Below, in pieces: positions 22,469-30,874 of a DNA stretch of 44,196 bases. The translations under genes and the position numbers were made by a program. The stretch lies in assembly GCA_902490005.1 (NCBI GenBank), contig CABUCM010000022.1, positions 1 through 44,196 on the forward strand, read 5' to 3'. Source of the stretch: an uncultured Ruminiclostridium sp. GTDB taxonomy: Bacteria > Bacillota > Clostridia > Oscillospirales > Acutalibacteraceae. Position 1 is the stretch's first letter. Every line of letters begins with the position of its first letter. Below the pieces are notes generated by a model. That model made no database searches. It saw only the letters and a program-made list of their open reading frames with translations, and had not been told where the DNA came from.

Positions 22469-22534
22469 ATGTAAGAAATACGGGGGAAATGTAAGCCGAT
22501 TCGATGTAGGCGCATTTCCCTTTTTTGCTATAAT
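22469..22534 (+). promoter_or_regulatory. Activator-type promoter of the ABC genes with spaced repeats
   Basis: ATGTAAG at 22469-22475 and again at 22489-22495 (20 bp apart, two helical turns), with a related ATGTAGG at 22504-22510. A perfect TATAAT lies at 22529-22534 but no -35 hexamer is found at the right distance. A good -10 without a -35 and repeats upstream suits activation by the phosphorylated regulator. Confidence 0.65.
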
Positions 22535-22566
22535 AAGGACATCAAAACAGACACAGGAGGAATTCT

Positions 22567-23331
22567 ATGAGTATTCTGGAAGTGAACGGCCTGAAAAAAA
22601 TTTATACCACCCGATTCGGTGGAAATAAGGTAGAGGCCTTAAAAAACGTGTCCTTCAGCGTAGAAGAAGGGGAATATGTGGCCATCATGGGAGAGTCTGG
22701 TTCTGGTAAAACCACTCTTTTGAATATTCTGGCCTCTTTGGATAAGCCCACCAGCGGTATGGTAAGCCTGGATGGTCAAAACCTATCCAAAATAAAGGAG
22801 TCCGCTATTTCCGCGTTCCGCCGGGATAATTTGGGCTTTGTCTTTCAAGATTTTAACCTGCTGGATACCTTCTCCATCGAGGACAATATTTATCTGCCGT
22901 TGGTTTTGGCGGGTAAGAACCCTTCTGAAATGCAACGCAGACTGGCTCCCATTGCCCAACAGCTTGGAATCACCGATATTTTAAAAAAATATCCCTATGA
23001 GGTTTCCGGCGGGCAGAAGCAAAGAACCGCCGTTGCCAGGGCGCTGATCACCGATCCGCGATTGATCTTGGCCGACGAGCCTACCGGCGCCTTGGATTCT
23101 AACTCTACCGATGAGCTGTTGAGCCTATTCAGTGAGATTAACCGCAATGGGCAGACCATTTTGATGGTAACCCATTCCGTCAAGGCTGCCAGCCACGCCG
23201 GAAGGGTGCTGTTCATCAAGGATGGCGAGGTGTTCCATCAGATTTATCGTGGAAACAGCACCAACCAGCAGATGTATCAAAAGATTTCCGATACCTTGAC
23301 CATACTGGCGACAGGCGGTGACAGGCGATGA
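22567..23331 (+). CDS. BceA-like ABC transporter ATPase
   Basis: 254 residues. Walker A GESGSGKTT (42-50), Q-loop FVFQDFNLLDTFS, signature VSGGQKQRTAVARAL, Walker B LILADEPTGALD and the switch His in MVTHS are all present. It belongs to the MacB/LolD/BceA subfamily. It powers the FtsX-type permease encoded next with a 4-bp overlap (ATGA). AGGAGGAATTCT precedes the ATG. Together they protect lipid-cycle intermediates from peptide antibiotics and act as sensor for the kinase. Confidence 0.95.
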   Translation: MSILEVNGLKKIYTTRFGGNKVEALKNVSFSVEEGEYVAIMGESGSGKTTLLNILASLDKPTSGMVSLDGQNLSKIKESAISAFRRDNLGFVFQDFNLLDTFSIEDNIYLPLVLAGKNPSEMQRRLAPIAQQLGITDILKKYPYEVSGGQKQRTAVARALITDPRLILADEPTGALDSNSTDELLSLFSEINRNGQTILMVTHSVKAASHAGRVLFIKDGEVFHQIYRGNSTNQQMYQKISDTLTILATGGDRR

Positions 23332-25379
23332 AACGAGGCTTTTATCTCAAGCTGGCTTGGACGGGGATTCGTAAAAACAAAAGATTATATACGCCATATC
23401 TTTTGACCTGCATCGGCATGGTGATGATGTATTATGTGGTCACCTTTCTCAGTAACTGTCAAGTGCTGGAAAGCATGCGGGGTGGAATGACCCTGCAAAG
23501 TATGTTGAATTTTGGCAGCTGGGTGATTGGAATTTTCGCTCTGATTTTTCTTTTTTATACCAATTCTTTTTTGATCCGAAGGCGTAAAAAAGAGTTTGGA
23601 CTGTATAATATTCTTGGTATGGGAAAAGGAAACCTGGCTCATATCCTATTGTGGGAAAGTCTGCTGGTTGCCGGTATCGCTTTGGCCGCCGGGCTATTGG
23701 TTGGCATTGTCATCTCTAAGCTTGCGGAATTAGGGATGGTCAACCTGGTAAACGGAGATATCACCTTTACCATTTCCCTAAGTCCCGACGCGGTGATGAA
23801 AACGTTACTCCTGTTTGCCGTGATCTTCTTTCTTCTTCTCCTCAATTCGCTGCGGCAGATTCATTTGACGAATCCTATCGAGCTGCTGCACAGCGAAAAT
23901 ACTGGAGAAAAGCCGCCTAAGGCAAACTGGCTTTTTGCCATCGCCGGTGTTGCTATTTTAGGAATCGCTTATTTTATCGCCTTAACCATTGAAGATCCGG
24001 TAGAAGCTTTGGTGTGGTTTTTCGCCGCGGTAATTATGGTAATCGTGTCTACCTACTTGCTTTTTGTCTCCGGTTCGGTGGCGCTTTGCCGCGCCTTGCA
24101 AAAGAACAAAAAATATTATTATAAAACCAACCATTTTGTTTCAGTATCCTCTATGGTCTACCGTATGAAACGAAACGGCGCGGGGTTGGCCTCTATTTGC
24201 ATTTTATATACGATGGTGCTGGTAATGCTGTCTACCACCGTTTGTCTCTACCTTGGAACAGAGGATACCCTGCGGACTCGGTACCCAAGGAATATTACCA
24301 TAAAATCTATGGTCAGCGATTTAGAAACCTTGAATTCTGAAAAGCCGCAGGCGATAACAAAACTTTCGGAACAGGCGGTAACGGATAATAACCAGGAAAT
24401 GAAGAATATTTTAAATTACCGAGCCGCTTCCGCCTCTGGCTTTTTCGATCATGGAACCATAAGAATAGGGGAAGAGAGGTTTTATGATTCTCAGTTGGAT
24501 GTGTCCGAAATGTGGTCTTTTTATGTAGTTCCTATCGAAGACTATAACCGGATGACCCAAAGCAATGAGGAGTTAAAGCCGGGGGAGGCAATCATATATA
24601 CCACAAGGCCCGACGCGGTTTCCGATACCATCGCTATTGAAAACGCCGGCCCTCTGACGGTCAAAAAATCAATTTCGGATTTTGCGGATTATGATATTTA
24701 CCCTGACTCGACCTATCCAACACTGTATGTTTTTGTATCGGAATATGAGGAATATCTAAAACCGCTTCTTCAGGTTACCACGGAAAATGAGCCTTCTCCT
24801 GTTGGATTGAATTGGTACTATGGCTTCGATATGGATTGTGATGATGAGACGCAAATAAAAATTGATAAGGAAATTCAGAAAAAAATATCTCAGCTTCCTC
24901 GTGAGGATACGGAAAACTATTTTGAACTCTGGTCTCAAAGCGTTGCCGCGAATCGCTCTGAGTTTTATATCAACAACGGCGGCCTGTTTTTCCTTGCTCT
25001 CGTTTTGGGCGTGGTATTTCTGTTTGCCGCTGTGCTGATTGTGTATTATAAGCAAATTTCAGAGGGTTACGAGGACCAGTCCCGGTTTGAAATTATGCAG
25101 AAGGTAGGTATGACCAAGAAAGAAATCAGAAAGAGTATCAATTCCCAAGTTTTAACAGTGTTCTTTTTGCCGATCATTACCGCAGGCGTCCATTTGGCAT
25201 TTGCGTTTCCTATGATTTCAAAACTGTTAGTGCTGTTCGGCCTTACCAATACAAAATTGTTGATTTGGGTTACGATGGCTTGCTTTCTGATTTTCGCTTT
25301 ATTTTATATTTTGGTCTATCGGATTACCTCAAGAGCCTATTATTCTATCGTAAGCGGCGCCAAAGAAGAAAATATATAA
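23328..25379 (+). CDS. BceB-like ABC transporter permease (FtsX domain)
   Basis: 683 residues, ten predicted membrane helices in the BceB pattern. One N-terminal helix is followed by an FtsX core (RRRKKEFGLYNILGMGKGNLAHILLWESLLV, about 85-115), four more helices, then a large extracellular domain (about residues 310-540) between helices 7 and 8, and a C-terminal FtsX-like half with FEIMQKVGMTKKEIRKSINSQVL. The extracellular domain is where peptide specificity resides in known BceB proteins; its ligand cannot be predicted. A terminator follows directly. Confidence 0.94.
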   Translation: MKRGFYLKLAWTGIRKNKRLYTPYLLTCIGMVMMYYVVTFLSNCQVLESMRGGMTLQSMLNFGSWVIGIFALIFLFYTNSFLIRRRKKEFGLYNILGMGKGNLAHILLWESLLVAGIALAAGLLVGIVISKLAELGMVNLVNGDITFTISLSPDAVMKTLLLFAVIFFLLLLNSLRQIHLTNPIELLHSENTGEKPPKANWLFAIAGVAILGIAYFIALTIEDPVEALVWFFAAVIMVIVSTYLLFVSGSVALCRALQKNKKYYYKTNHFVSVSSMVYRMKRNGAGLASICILYTMVLVMLSTTVCLYLGTEDTLRTRYPRNITIKSMVSDLETLNSEKPQAITKLSEQAVTDNNQEMKNILNYRAASASGFFDHGTIRIGEERFYDSQLDVSEMWSFYVVPIEDYNRMTQSNEELKPGEAIIYTTRPDAVSDTIAIENAGPLTVKKSISDFADYDIYPDSTYPTLYVFVSEYEEYLKPLLQVTTENEPSPVGLNWYYGFDMDCDDETQIKIDKEIQKKISQLPREDTENYFELWSQSVAANRSEFYINNGGLFFLALVLGVVFLFAAVLIVYYKQISEGYEDQSRFEIMQKVGMTKKEIRKSINSQVLTVFFLPIITAGVHLAFAFPMISKLLVLFGLTNTKLLIWVTMACFLIFALFYILVYRITSRAYYSIVSGAKEENI

Positions 25380-25387
25380 GCTTTACT

Positions 25388-25425
25388 AAAAAAGCAACCG
25401 GCCTTTAAAGGCTGGTTGCTTTTTT
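25388..25425. terminator. Bidirectional terminator between bceB and ABC-2 permease
   Basis: Arms AAAAAAGCAACCGGCCTT and AAGGCTGGTTGCTTTTTT pair with one G-T. A or T runs flank both sides, and the minus-strand permease stop lies within its right end. Confidence 0.9.
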
Positions 25426-26062
25426 ATAAATCCACTTTTTCAAACCTTTTGGCCGCAATATGATACGCTAAAAACACACCGCAGGCATAAAAAAGAATAC
25501 CGAAAGCTAAAATGGGAAGCTGCCGGATAAGATTTTCCGGCGCGGTACTGTCAAGCCAGGTGAGCTGAGGGACATAAATGATTCCCTCCACGACCGTCAT
25601 CAGCAAAACGACTGGAATCATTGCCGCAAGAAAAGATTTTCCGGCTTTGTAACCCGATTTGTAATAAGCAGGGAAGAAAACCAAGTCAAATACCGCGAAA
25701 ATCACCAAACCAAAACCATACCAGCCCACAGTAGCATCCATACCCACAGGATTGTTGGGGACATTGAAAGCAATCTTCAAAACAGCGAAGGGAATAGAGA
25801 TCACCAGCTGCCCTAGCTGCACTGATATAATTAACAGGCATTTCGCCTTTACGGTTTCCTGCTTTTTTACCGGCAAAACAGCCGTAAACCAGGCGTCGTT
25901 ATTCTCTCTGGCAAACATAAAAGTAATGAATGGCGCAAGACAGCCAAACATAAAAATTACGGAATAAGGGTAAGCCGGAACAATCACCAGGCACCCCAGC
26001 AGGGTAAAAATGATAAGAGATGGGTGGGCCGCCAGCATAAATTCCTTATAAAGCAGTTTCAT
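25424..26062 (-). CDS. ABC-2 type permease
   Basis: 212 residues with six hydrophobic segments (for example PSLIIFTLLGCLVIVPAYPYSVIFMFGCLAPFITFMF near the N-terminus and LPILAFGILFYACGVFLAYHI near the C-terminus). The motif ARENNDAWFTAVLPVKKQETVKAKCLLI after helix 2 is typical of the ABC2_membrane_5 family, which pairs with BcrA/YtrB-like ATPases. The ATG at 26062 is used because AAAGGA lies 9 bp upstream. It overlaps the ATPase gene by 17 bp. It forms the membrane half of the exporter; the substrate is probably a peptide or lipid-active compound (inference). Confidence 0.88.
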   Translation of the reverse strand: MKLLYKEFMLAAHPSLIIFTLLGCLVIVPAYPYSVIFMFGCLAPFITFMFARENNDAWFTAVLPVKKQETVKAKCLLIISVQLGQLVISIPFAVLKIAFNVPNNPVGMDATVGWYGFGLVIFAVFDLVFFPAYYKSGYKAGKSFLAAMIPVVLLMTVVEGIIYVPQLTWLDSTAPENLIRQLPILAFGILFYACGVFLAYHIAAKRFEKVDL

Positions 26063-26804
26063 CAAAGTGAGTCCTTTCCGTCCGCAGCATGATTTCTTCT
26101 AAAGTAAGGGGAATTTTATCTTCAGGTGTTCTCAAATGTTCAAAAGAACGCAGAAAGGTTTCTTTATCCGCACTTTTCAGTACGTTCCCGTTTTGGATAT
26201 AGGTAATATCATCAGCACAGCGGTCTAAATCTGAAGTGATATGTGTTGAAAATAAAATTCCACGTTTTCCGTCCGCTACAATTCTTTTAAAAATATGCAA
26301 AAGCTCATCCCGGGAAACCGGGTCTAATCCGCTGGTTGGTTCATCCAGAATTAACAGCTTGGCGTGGTGGGAAAGGGCCAACGCCAGAAGATATTTTACT
26401 TTCATACCATTAGAGAGTTCTTTGAATTTTTTTTGCTCATCCAATGCAAATTGCCTGAGGTAATCCAGGTATTTTTCCTGATCCCAATCCCGATAAAATT
26501 TTCGGGTGACAGCGGTGATGGTGGAAAGTTTTTTCAGGGGGTAAAAATCAATTCCGCCAAATACGACTCCGATTTCTTGTTTACATTCCTTTTCATGCTG
26601 GTAAAAATCTTTTCCAAACATATTCACATCGCCGGAATCCGGATGAACCATATTAAGAATCGCTTTTAGCGTGGTACTTTTCCCAGCGCCGTTTTTTCCA
26701 ATCATGCCCATGATACGCCCGGCAAACAGGGAAAAGGAAACTTGGTGCAAAGTAAAGCCAGGATAGGCTTTGCACAACTGATTGACAGAAAGAAAATTAT
26801 TCAT
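26046..26804 (-). CDS. ABC transporter ATPase
   Basis: 252 residues. Walker A MIGKNGAGKST, Q-loop GVVFGGIDFYP, Walker B LLILDEPTSGLD and switch FSTHITSD are present. The signature is degenerate, ELSNGMKVKYLLALAL, with SNGM replacing SGGQ, as is common in the BcrA/YxlF and YtrB groups of gene-regulated ABC exporters. It starts with a 4-bp overlap after the XRE-AbrB regulator and overlaps the permease, so the three are translated together. Confidence 0.93.
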   Translation of the reverse strand: MNNFLSVNQLCKAYPGFTLHQVSFSLFAGRIMGMIGKNGAGKSTTLKAILNMVHPDSGDVNMFGKDFYQHEKECKQEIGVVFGGIDFYPLKKLSTITAVTRKFYRDWDQEKYLDYLRQFALDEQKKFKELSNGMKVKYLLALALSHHAKLLILDEPTSGLDPVSRDELLHIFKRIVADGKRGILFSTHITSDLDRCADDITYIQNGNVLKSADKETFLRSFEHLRTPEDKIPLTLEEIMLRTERTHFDETAL

Positions 26805-27286
26805 AGGCCATTATCCTCATCCTCTTTATCGGTTTCATCCTGCTGGACGGCTTTTTGAAGAAATTCCATAGTTTTTAAAAAGGAATCTCCATGTACAAGA
26901 GCGATTCCTGCCCGTTCCGGGTCTTCATCCCCCAGCACTACCAGAAGATCGCCAGACTTAATCTGAAAAATATCCCGCGCTTTTTTAGGAAGGACAATCT
27001 GTCCGCGTTCACCAACCTTTACCGTCCCAAAAATATGCTTCCCTTTGGGAGGAATTGGGATAGTCTTTTGGGATTGATCATAATGAATCAGATCATCCAC
27101 AGAGACACCATACAGCTCCGCCAAAGCGTCGCAGTTTACAATATCAGGAACCGTGTCTCCGGCTTCCCATTTTGCTACCGCCTGCCGGGAAACACCAATT
27201 TTTTCCGCCACATCCTCCTGGGAATATTTATGAAGCCGCCGAAGAACCGTTAAATTCCGAGAAATATAGATATTCTGATTTTTCAT
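26801..27286 (-). CDS. XRE helix-turn-helix / AbrB-domain regulator
   Basis: 161 residues. Residues 8-60 are an XRE-type HTH (LTVLRRLHKYSQEDVAEKIGVSRQAVAKWEAGDTVPDIVNCDALAELYGVSVDDLI). Residues 84-130 are a swapped-hairpin SpoVT/AbrB domain (GTVKVGERGQIVLPKKARDIFQIKSGDLLVVLGD). Two different DNA-binding folds on one chain is a known Clostridial architecture linked to small ABC exporters. It is first in the operon, so it probably controls its own expression and that of the ABC genes. A TATAAT reads toward it at 27310-27315 on the minus strand, without a convincing -35. A short acidic tail (DETDKEDEDNG) ends the protein. Confidence 0.9.
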   Translation of the reverse strand: MKNQNIYISRNLTVLRRLHKYSQEDVAEKIGVSRQAVAKWEAGDTVPDIVNCDALAELYGVSVDDLIHYDQSQKTIPIPPKGKHIFGTVKVGERGQIVLPKKARDIFQIKSGDLLVVLGDEDPERAGIALVHGDSFLKTMEFLQKAVQQDETDKEDEDNGL

Positions 27287-27624
27287 ACATTTCGCACCTC
27301 TTAATCCTTATTATACCGTTTTATAAGCTGAATTCCACCAACTAACCATAACATAACCTGTTATTTTCTGTTACAACCCTTTGAAAAGGTTGCATAAGTA
27401 AAAGAAATAAAACCTTATATAAGTCGCTAGGCGTCAGGAGTTTTTCTTTTAAAATTTATTCTGACTTACGATTTTGGATATCATCAGGCAATAATAGTAG
27501 GGTACTAGACACTAAATTTGCAATTTACGGCCTAATTTGGTATAATTTCTGTAATATTATGCCAATCGAATTTTCGGTGATGCATTAGCAACAAGGGGTC
27601 TAAAAGAAAGGATGTTTTGATTTT
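27287..27624. other. Intergenic region between the XRE-AbrB and DUF4358 genes
   Basis: Divergent spacer. The minus-strand -10 for the regulator is at 27310-27315. Partially repeated TAACCATAAC/ATAACCTGTTAT segments at 27342-27364 upstream of it could be the regulator's own site. A plus-strand promoter, TTGCAA (27518-27523) and TATAAT (27541-27546) at 17 bp, serves the lipoprotein operon, and AAAGGATG is its ribosome site. Nothing coding was seen. Confidence 0.55.
27518..27546 (+). promoter_or_regulatory. Promoter of the DUF4358-MBOAT-DHHW operon
   Basis: TTGCAA (27518-27523), 17 bp, perfect TATAAT (27541-27546), about 80 bp before the lipoprotein start. Confidence 0.72.
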
Positions 27625-28161
27625 ATGAAGGCCAGAAAAATAAACGGGCTTCTCTGCCTGTTAGTGGTCCTGCTTGCGGTATTCTCTGGGTGCAGCTCTC
27701 AGCAAAAGGTTAAGGACGTTTCCTTACAAGAAATTTTTGATGCAGTTAAAAACGCTTATGGCGATACCTATCTTCCAGACAGCGAAATTCCTGAAGAACT
27801 TTTAAACACAGAATTTCCTTTAGATTCCAGTTTGGTGGAGGAAATCAAAGGAGAGATGCCTATGGTCAGCTTCCATCCTGACCGTGTGGTAGTGGTAAAA
27901 ACGAAAGAGGGCAAAGGGGAAGATGTAGAAAAGGCCCTGAATGAAATTAAAGAGAATATAATCGAAAATTCTCTGCAGTACCCAGCAAATCTGGCTAAGG
28001 TAAAATCCTCTCAGGTAGTCCGCCATGGGGATTATGTGGTATTCCTTTTAGTGGGTGGCATCAACGATAACATAGATGCTTCCGAGGAAGACGCTCTCAA
28101 ATTCGCCCAGGATGAAACAGCTAAGGCAGTGGCGGCGGTTAATAAATTATTTGAATCTTAA
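27625..28161 (+). CDS. DUF4358 lipoprotein
   Basis: 178 residues. A basic N-terminus, a hydrophobic stretch and lipobox VFSGC with lipid-modified Cys23 mark a membrane-anchored extracytoplasmic lipoprotein. The rest (SLQEIFDAVKNAYGDTYLPDSEIPEELLNTEF, then MVSFHPDRVVVVKTKEGKGEDVEKALNEIKE) follows the DUF4358 pattern. It is the first gene of a cluster with an MBOAT acyltransferase and a DHHW protein, the usual company for DUF4358 in Clostridia. It probably assists acetyl transfer to a cell-surface polymer, but no activity has been established for the domain that I know of. Confidence 0.88.
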   Translation: MKARKINGLLCLLVVLLAVFSGCSSQQKVKDVSLQEIFDAVKNAYGDTYLPDSEIPEELLNTEFPLDSSLVEEIKGEMPMVSFHPDRVVVVKTKEGKGEDVEKALNEIKENIIENSLQYPANLAKVKSSQVVRHGDYVVFLLVGGINDNIDASEEDALKFAQDETAKAVAAVNKLFES

Positions 28162-28184
28162 CAACTAACCATTCAATCAAAATG

Positions 28185-28222
28185 AAAGCGGGAACGGCTT
28201 ATCTGCTGCTCCCGCTTTTTTA
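28185..28222 (+). terminator. Partial terminator inside the operon
   Basis: Stem AAAGCGGGA/TCCCGCTTT around a partly paired loop, followed by TTTTT, between the lipoprotein and MBOAT genes. It may lower expression of the two downstream genes relative to the lipoprotein. Confidence 0.7.
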
Positions 28223-28249
28223 AGAAATAAAAAGCGGGGTGGAAAATCG

Positions 28250-29650
28250 ATGGTCTTTAGCAGTTTGATTTTTTTAGTTTATTTTCTTCCCCTCATCTTA
28301 ACGCTTTATTTTGTAGCGCCGCGCAAAATAAAAAACGGGGTTCTTTTTCTTGCTAGCTTGGTGTTTTACGCATGGGGAGAGCCTGTATATGTGGTGCTGA
28401 TGCTTTTCTCCACTTTGGTTGACTATGTCCATGGGCGGCTGATTAACCGGTTCTGGAGAACCCGTAAGGCAAAATTAGCGCTGCTTTCTTCCGTCGTGAT
28501 AAATTTAGGATTACTGGGCTTTTTCAAATATTCAGATTTTGTAATCCAAACCGTCAATCAAATATTCCGCGTGCAAATTCCATTATTAAATTTACCGCTT
28601 CCTATCGGTATTTCTTTCTACACGTTCCAAACCATGTCGTATACCATTGACGTTTACCGCGGCATTACCAAACCGCAAAAGAATATCATTACCTTTGGAA
28701 CCTATGTAGCGTTATTCCCTCAATTGATCGCCGGACCCATTGTAAGGTATTCCACTATCGCCGATGAATTAGATGGTCGCAAAAAAAACCTGGATTCTTT
28801 CGGCGAGGGAATGCAGCGCTTCGTATTGGGACTGGGGAAAAAGGTACTGCTGGCCAATAATATCGGCTTGGTCTGGTCAGAGCTATCATCCCAGAGCGAA
28901 CTCAGCGTATTGGGGGCTTGGCTGGGAATTTTAGCGTTTGGTTTCCAAATTTATTTTGATTTTTCCGGTTATTCCGACATGGCAATCGGTCTGGGGAAAA
29001 TATTTGGCTTTCATTTCCCGGAAAATTTCAATTACCCCTACATTTCAAAAAGCGTTACTGAATTTTGGCGCAGGTGGCATATCTCCCTTGGCGCCTGGTT
29101 CCGGGAGTATGTATATATCCCTTTGGGTGGGAACCGCAAGGGCCTTAAGCGTCAGCTTTTTAATATTTTTATCGTATGGCTTTGCACTGGTATTTGGCAC
29201 GGAGCAAGCTGGAATTTTGCCGTTTGGGGTATTTACTACTGTATTCTTCTGATTTTAGAAAAAACATTCCTACTGAAACTGCTGAAAAAGCTGCCGCATA
29301 TCATCCAGCGCTTTTACACCTTCCTGGCGGTATTAGTTGGGTGGGTGATCTTTGCCTTCGACTCTTTGCCGGAGGGCCTTCGATATCTAACTGTAATGTT
29401 TGGAGCGGGCGGCGCGCCAGCTTCCGATCAAAGAGCTGTTTATTTGCTTCTGGGAAACTTAATTCTATTTGTAATTCTGATACTGGCCTCTACGCCAAAG
29501 CCTTCACAATGGATTTCAAAACTTCTCAGCAAAACCAAAGAGCCTGCGGCAGGTGTTTTGTCCCTGCTGTTTCTAGCAAGCGTCACTGTTTTATGCTTTG
29601 CATACCTAGTAGACAGCAGCTATAATCCGTTTTTATACTTTCGTTTTTAG
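28250..29650 (+). CDS. MBOAT family O-acyltransferase (AlgI/DltB-like)
   Basis: 466 residues with about 11 hydrophobic helices. The membrane-bound O-acyltransferase signature is clear: NYPYISKSVTEFWRRWHISLGAWFREYVYIPLGGNRKG, then WLCTGIWHGASWNFAVWG, where His317 is the family's invariant catalytic His. AlgI-type enzymes pass acetyl groups across the membrane to an extracellular acceptor. Its partner here is the DHHW protein encoded 10 bp downstream, which probably completes transfer to a surface glycan. GGGGTGG precedes the ATG. Confidence 0.95.
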   Translation: MVFSSLIFLVYFLPLILTLYFVAPRKIKNGVLFLASLVFYAWGEPVYVVLMLFSTLVDYVHGRLINRFWRTRKAKLALLSSVVINLGLLGFFKYSDFVIQTVNQIFRVQIPLLNLPLPIGISFYTFQTMSYTIDVYRGITKPQKNIITFGTYVALFPQLIAGPIVRYSTIADELDGRKKNLDSFGEGMQRFVLGLGKKVLLANNIGLVWSELSSQSELSVLGAWLGILAFGFQIYFDFSGYSDMAIGLGKIFGFHFPENFNYPYISKSVTEFWRRWHISLGAWFREYVYIPLGGNRKGLKRQLFNIFIVWLCTGIWHGASWNFAVWGIYYCILLILEKTFLLKLLKKLPHIIQRFYTFLAVLVGWVIFAFDSLPEGLRYLTVMFGAGGAPASDQRAVYLLLGNLILFVILILASTPKPSQWISKLLSKTKEPAAGVLSLLFLASVTVLCFAYLVDSSYNPFLYFRF

Positions 29651-29660
29651 GGGGTGCCAA

Positions 29661-30785
29661 ATGAAAAAAAAGATTACCGCCATCGGCTTAGCGGCGTTAT
29701 TTATGGGATTATCGATCGGGAATTTGTGCGTCCCTGATAAGGCTTATTCTGAACGGGAACGACGGTATTTAGACCAAGCCCCGTCTTTATCCTGGAAAAA
29801 GTTGTTTTCCGGGGCTTTCACACAGGAATTTGAAAGCTATTCCACAGATCAGTTCCTTTTTAGGGATCAGTGGGTGATGATGAAAATAACTGCGGAACAA
29901 GCAAGACAAAGAAAAGATTCCAATGGGGTTTATTTCGGTCAGGATGGTTATTTAATCGAACAATTTGATCAGTATGATAAAAATCAGTTTTTAAAAAATT
30001 TACAGTCCGTAAGCAGGTTTTCCCAGGCTGTTTTAGAAAAAACAGGGATCCCCACCGATTTTTTATTGATCCCCAATGCGTCTGGAGTTCTCACCGATAA
30101 GCTTCCGTTTTCCGCACCCGAAATAGATGAAGCTGCTCTTTTCGCTCAGGCGCACCGTCAGGTCAGCGGCTTTTACAACGTGTGCGATGCTTTAAAATCC
30201 CACAATCAAGAGGATATTTACTATCGCACCGATCATCATTGGACTTCATTAGGGGCTTATTATGCTTATCAGGAGTGGCGCAGGCAAAAAGGGGAAGAGG
30301 GGTACGCTCTTTCTTTTTATCAAACCGAATGCCTTACAGAACAATTTTACGGAACTACCTATTCCAAAGCTGGGACCTTCGCCACACATCCTGATTCTAT
30401 TTTCGCGATGATTCCAGAAAAGGGAGGAGATATCCAAGTAGAATATCAGTTTGGCAATAAGAAAACTGATAGCTTTTATGAGAGAGTACATCTGTCAACG
30501 GCAGACCCATATAGCGTGTTTCTAGATGGAAACCAGCCTATTACAAAAATCACGACTCAGCAAAAAAATGGAAAACGGCTGATGCTGATCAAAGACTCAT
30601 TCGCGAACACCTTTGCCCAATTCCTTTTAAACGACTATGAGGAGATTTATCTAATCGATTTACGATCTTTTCAAACAGCGGTAATTCCTTATTTAGAAGA
30701 ATATAAAATCACGGATATTTTAATTTTATACCATCTGAAAGGCTTCTGTGAGGAAAAGGGTCTTTTTTCTTTGGAAAAAGAATAA
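29661..30785 (+). CDS. DHHW (AlgX/AlgJ-like) polysaccharide acetylation protein
   Basis: 374 residues. A single N-terminal signal anchor (ITAIGLAALFMGLSIGNL) is followed by YSERERRYLDQAPSLSWKKLFSGAFTQEFESYSTDQFLFRDQWV, the conserved opening of this family. The catalytic DHHW motif is Asp191-His192-His193-Trp194 in YYRTDHHWTSLGAYYAY, and the serine of the SGNH-like site is probably in LMLIKDSFANTFAQFL near residue 312. It acts outside the membrane as acetyl acceptor/transferase together with the MBOAT protein. The acceptor glycan is unknown because no glycan-synthesis genes are nearby. Confidence 0.9.
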   Translation: MKKKITAIGLAALFMGLSIGNLCVPDKAYSERERRYLDQAPSLSWKKLFSGAFTQEFESYSTDQFLFRDQWVMMKITAEQARQRKDSNGVYFGQDGYLIEQFDQYDKNQFLKNLQSVSRFSQAVLEKTGIPTDFLLIPNASGVLTDKLPFSAPEIDEAALFAQAHRQVSGFYNVCDALKSHNQEDIYYRTDHHWTSLGAYYAYQEWRRQKGEEGYALSFYQTECLTEQFYGTTYSKAGTFATHPDSIFAMIPEKGGDIQVEYQFGNKKTDSFYERVHLSTADPYSVFLDGNQPITKITTQQKNGKRLMLIKDSFANTFAQFLLNDYEEIYLIDLRSFQTAVIPYLEEYKITDILILYHLKGFCEEKGLFSLEKE

Positions 30786-30803
30786 TTTGACCTGAAATAG
30801 TTC

Positions 30804-30859
30804 TTGACTTTTAGGCATGAAAAAAATATTATATGACTATATAAATAAATTAGTCATAT
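30804..30859 (+). promoter_or_regulatory. Promoter and operator of the orphan TetR gene
   Basis: TTGACT (30804-30809) and TATTAT (30827-30832), 17 bp apart. A perfect inverted repeat ATATGACTA (30831-30839)...TAGTCATAT (30851-30859) with an 11-bp spacer overlaps the end of the -10 and the start point, ideal for autorepression. Confidence 0.8.
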
Positions 30860-30874
30860 GGTTGTGATGCGTCA

